NCBI GenBank assembly: GCA_947090235.1
Contig: CAMUNJ010000012.1
Location: 1 to 15,218 of the forward strand
Direction: 5' to 3'
From: an uncultured Bacillota bacterium
GTDB taxonomy: Bacteria > Bacillota > Clostridia > Christensenellales > UBA1242
DNA: 15,218 bases
The position numbers were made by a program, and so were the translations under genes. Below the pieces are notes generated by a model, which did no database searches, was not told the origin of the DNA, and was given only the letters and a program-made list of their open reading frames with translations. Below, piece after piece: positions 13,610 through 15,218 of this stretch; within the stretch, counting starts at the first letter, position 1, and every line of letters starts with the position of its first letter.

Positions 13610-15193
13610 TCACTTTTGTCCATATTTTTCAACATATTCTTCATAAGTGCCGGTGAAATCAATTATTTTATTTTCGTCTGTCATATCAATAATTCTGTTT
13701 GCAACAGTTTCAATAATTTCTTGGTCGTGTGTCGAGAAAAGTAGAACACCTTTATAATTTTGCATACCTTTATTTAAGGCCGTGATTGATTCTAGGTCAA
13801 GATGGTTTGTTGGCTCATCTAAAATGATAACATTGCTACCTTCAAGCATAATCTTTGCAAACATACATCTAACTCTTTCTCCTCCAGAAAGAACATTTGC
13901 GGGTTTCATGTTTTCTTCGCCTGTGAAAAGCATACGGCCAAGCCAAGATCGAATAAAAGTTTCATTTTGATCTTTAGAATATTGTCTAAGCCAATCTACT
14001 ATAGAATTATCATTCTTTTCAAACAATTCGCCATAACTTTGAGGTAGATAAGATTTAGAAATAGTTTTTCCCCAGCGAATTTCGCCACCATCGGCTTCGT
14101 CTTTTCCCATAAGAATATTGAATAAAGCACTCAAAATTTGATTGTTTTTTGCAAAAAATACAACTTTTTGATCTCTTTCTATGTTAAATGATAGATTTTT
14201 GAAGAATCCATTTTTAGTTAGATTTTCTACTTTTAAAACTTCTTTGCCGATTTCTTGTGTGTATTCAAAGTTAATATATGGATATTTACGAGAAGAAGGT
14301 TTGATATCTTCAATAGTCAACCTTTCCAGTTCTTTTTTTCTGCTAGTTGCTTGTTTAGATTTAGATGCGTTGGCAGAAAAGCGAGCAATAAATTCTTTAA
14401 GTTCTTTGGCACGCTGCTCTGCTTTTTTGTTTTGGTCTTTAAGTTGGCGAGCCATAAGTTGGCTAGTTTCATACCAAAAGTCATAATTGCCAAGATACAT
14501 ATTTATTTGACCAAAGTCTACATCGCATATGTGAGTACAAACTTTATTCAAAAAGTGGCGGTTGTGAGAAACGATAATAACAATATTTTCAAATCCTAAT
14601 AAAAAGTTTTCAAGCCAACGAGTAGTTTTAAAGTCGAGGTTGTTTGTAGGCTCATCCAAAACCAATATGTCAGGATTACCAAATAGTGCTTGAGCAAGAA
14701 GGACTTTAACTTTAATTTTAGGATCCATGTCAGACATAAGAGTGTAGTAGTCATTTTCATTTATGCCAAGATTTTGAAGAAGGTTTTTTGCTTCACTCTC
14801 AGCTTCCCAGCCGCCAAGTTCAGCGAATAAAGTTTCAAGTTCTCCAGCACGGATTCCATCTTCTTCATTAAAGTCTGGCTTCATATATAAAGCATCTTTT
14901 TCTTTTTGAATTTCCATCAAGCGTTTGTGTCCAAGCAAAACAGTATCAAGTACTGTTTCGTTGTCATAAGCATTTTGATTTTGTGCAAGTACGCTCATGC
15001 GTTCGCCGGGACTTATAAAAACCTCACCAGTATTAGGCTCAAGTTCGCCAGTTAATATTTTTAAAAATGTAGATTTTCCTGCTCCGTTTGCTCCTATTAT
15101 CCCATAACAATTGCCTTTTGTAAATTTTAAGTTGACCTCTTTATAAAGAGTTCTTCCTCCAAAAGCAAGAGAGATATTTGAAACTTGTACCAT
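13610..15193 (-). CDS. ABC-F family ATPase (YbiT/YkpA-type translation factor)
   Basis: 527 residues, with two ABC domains in one chain and no membrane part, so not a transporter. ABC-F proteins bind the ribosomal E site and act on stalled or antibiotic-bound ribosomes; this YbiT-like group is mostly of unknown detailed role. Domain 1: Walker A GANGAGKST at 34-42, Walker B ILVLDEP (176-182) and SH switch (209-210); its signature LSGGE is replaced by DMDPKI (155-160). A linker at about 245-300 carries the ABC-F type FIARFSANASKSKQ. Domain 2: the Walker A position (about 347-357) reads FAKNNQILSAL and lacks the lysine; the signature LSGGE (435-439), Walker B IILDEP and STHD switch are intact. 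Some loss at these sites is, from memory, common in this subgroup. Start: AGGAGT at 15202-15207, eight bases from the ATG. It ends in TGA. Its promoter lies beyond the window. Confidence 0.93.
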   Translation of the reverse strand: MVQVSNISLAFGGRTLYKEVNLKFTKGNCYGIIGANGAGKSTFLKILTGELEPNTGEVFISPGERMSVLAQNQNAYDNETVLDTVLLGHKRLMEIQKEKDALYMKPDFNEEDGIRAGELETLFAELGGWEAESEAKNLLQNLGINENDYYTLMSDMDPKIKVKVLLAQALFGNPDILVLDEPTNNLDFKTTRWLENFLLGFENIVIIVSHNRHFLNKVCTHICDVDFGQINMYLGNYDFWYETSQLMARQLKDQNKKAEQRAKELKEFIARFSANASKSKQATSRKKELERLTIEDIKPSSRKYPYINFEYTQEIGKEVLKVENLTKNGFFKNLSFNIERDQKVVFFAKNNQILSALFNILMGKDEADGGEIRWGKTISKSYLPQSYGELFEKNDNSIVDWLRQYSKDQNETFIRSWLGRMLFTGEENMKPANVLSGGERVRCMFAKIMLEGSNVIILDEPTNHLDLESITALNKGMQNYKGVLLFSTHDQEIIETVANRIIDMTDENKIIDFTGTYEEYVEKYGQK

Positions 15194-15218
15194 AATTTTT
15201 TACTCCTAGGATTATTTT

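Noticed and set aside
1..15218. Recoded TGA (as tryptophan), given the low GC
   Set aside because: Tryptophan is encoded by TGG throughout and TGA ends the ABC-F gene where the family normally ends, so the standard code holds.
1..15218. CRISPR array, insertion sequence, prophage, tRNA or rRNA genes
   Set aside because: No regularly spaced repeats, transposase, terminal repeats with target duplications, phage genes or cloverleaf sequences were seen.

Overview
The window is AT-rich bacterial DNA that uses the standard stop codons (TAA, TAG and TGA all end genes). It has strong purine Shine-Dalgarno sites, consensus sigma-A-type promoters, many extended -10 elements, and short intrinsic terminators that often work in both directions. 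A T-box leader on glycyl-tRNA synthetase, DUF1540- and YugP-type proteins, a single-chain GlyRS and a YbiT/YkpA-type ABC-F protein all point to Bacillota, probably an uncultured, low-GC, walled (peptidoglycan-making) Clostridia-like lineage. The finer placement is a guess.

Layout, plus strand. (1) 1-1053 is the 3' part of dnaJ. (2) 1165-1773 is a one-gene unit for an XRE-type DNA-binding protein fused to two membrane segments and a zinc ribbon, closed by a clean terminator. (3) 1935-8080 is a wall and division cluster: a large CvpA-like membrane protein, rsmH, a bitopic protein in the ftsL slot, and a PASTA-bearing class B penicillin-binding protein. It resembles the 5' end of a dcw cluster, but mraZ is absent and the large CvpA-like gene takes its place; mraY/mur genes do not follow. 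(4) 8133-9586 holds two adjacent YugP-type membrane zinc metallopeptidases. A third family member at 10086-10859 has kept the fold but lost the HEXXH site. The second peptidase and the pseudoprotease are separated by a small Cys-rich DUF1540-like gene on the minus strand.

Layout, minus strand. (5) 10896-11015 is a remnant of the C-terminal end of an ABC ATPase, lying between a promoter-like element and a terminator. (6) 11182-12558 is glyS, preceded by a compact glycine T-box riboswitch with a perfect consensus promoter and a tandem 19-bp repeat next to the ribosome binding site. (7) 12898-13530 is an unrecognised two-TM protein. (8) 13610-15193 is a complete ABC-F ATPase with several degenerate ATP-site motifs.

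The most interesting points are: the YugP trio with an apparent pseudoprotease; the remnant that may now be a small RNA; the RBS-sequestering hairpin on the DUF1540-like gene; the compact glycine T-box with its tandem repeat; the perfect GC-rich hairpin inside the start of rsmH; and the large CvpA-like gene heading the division cluster. I saw no tRNA or rRNA gene, CRISPR array, insertion sequence or prophage signature.
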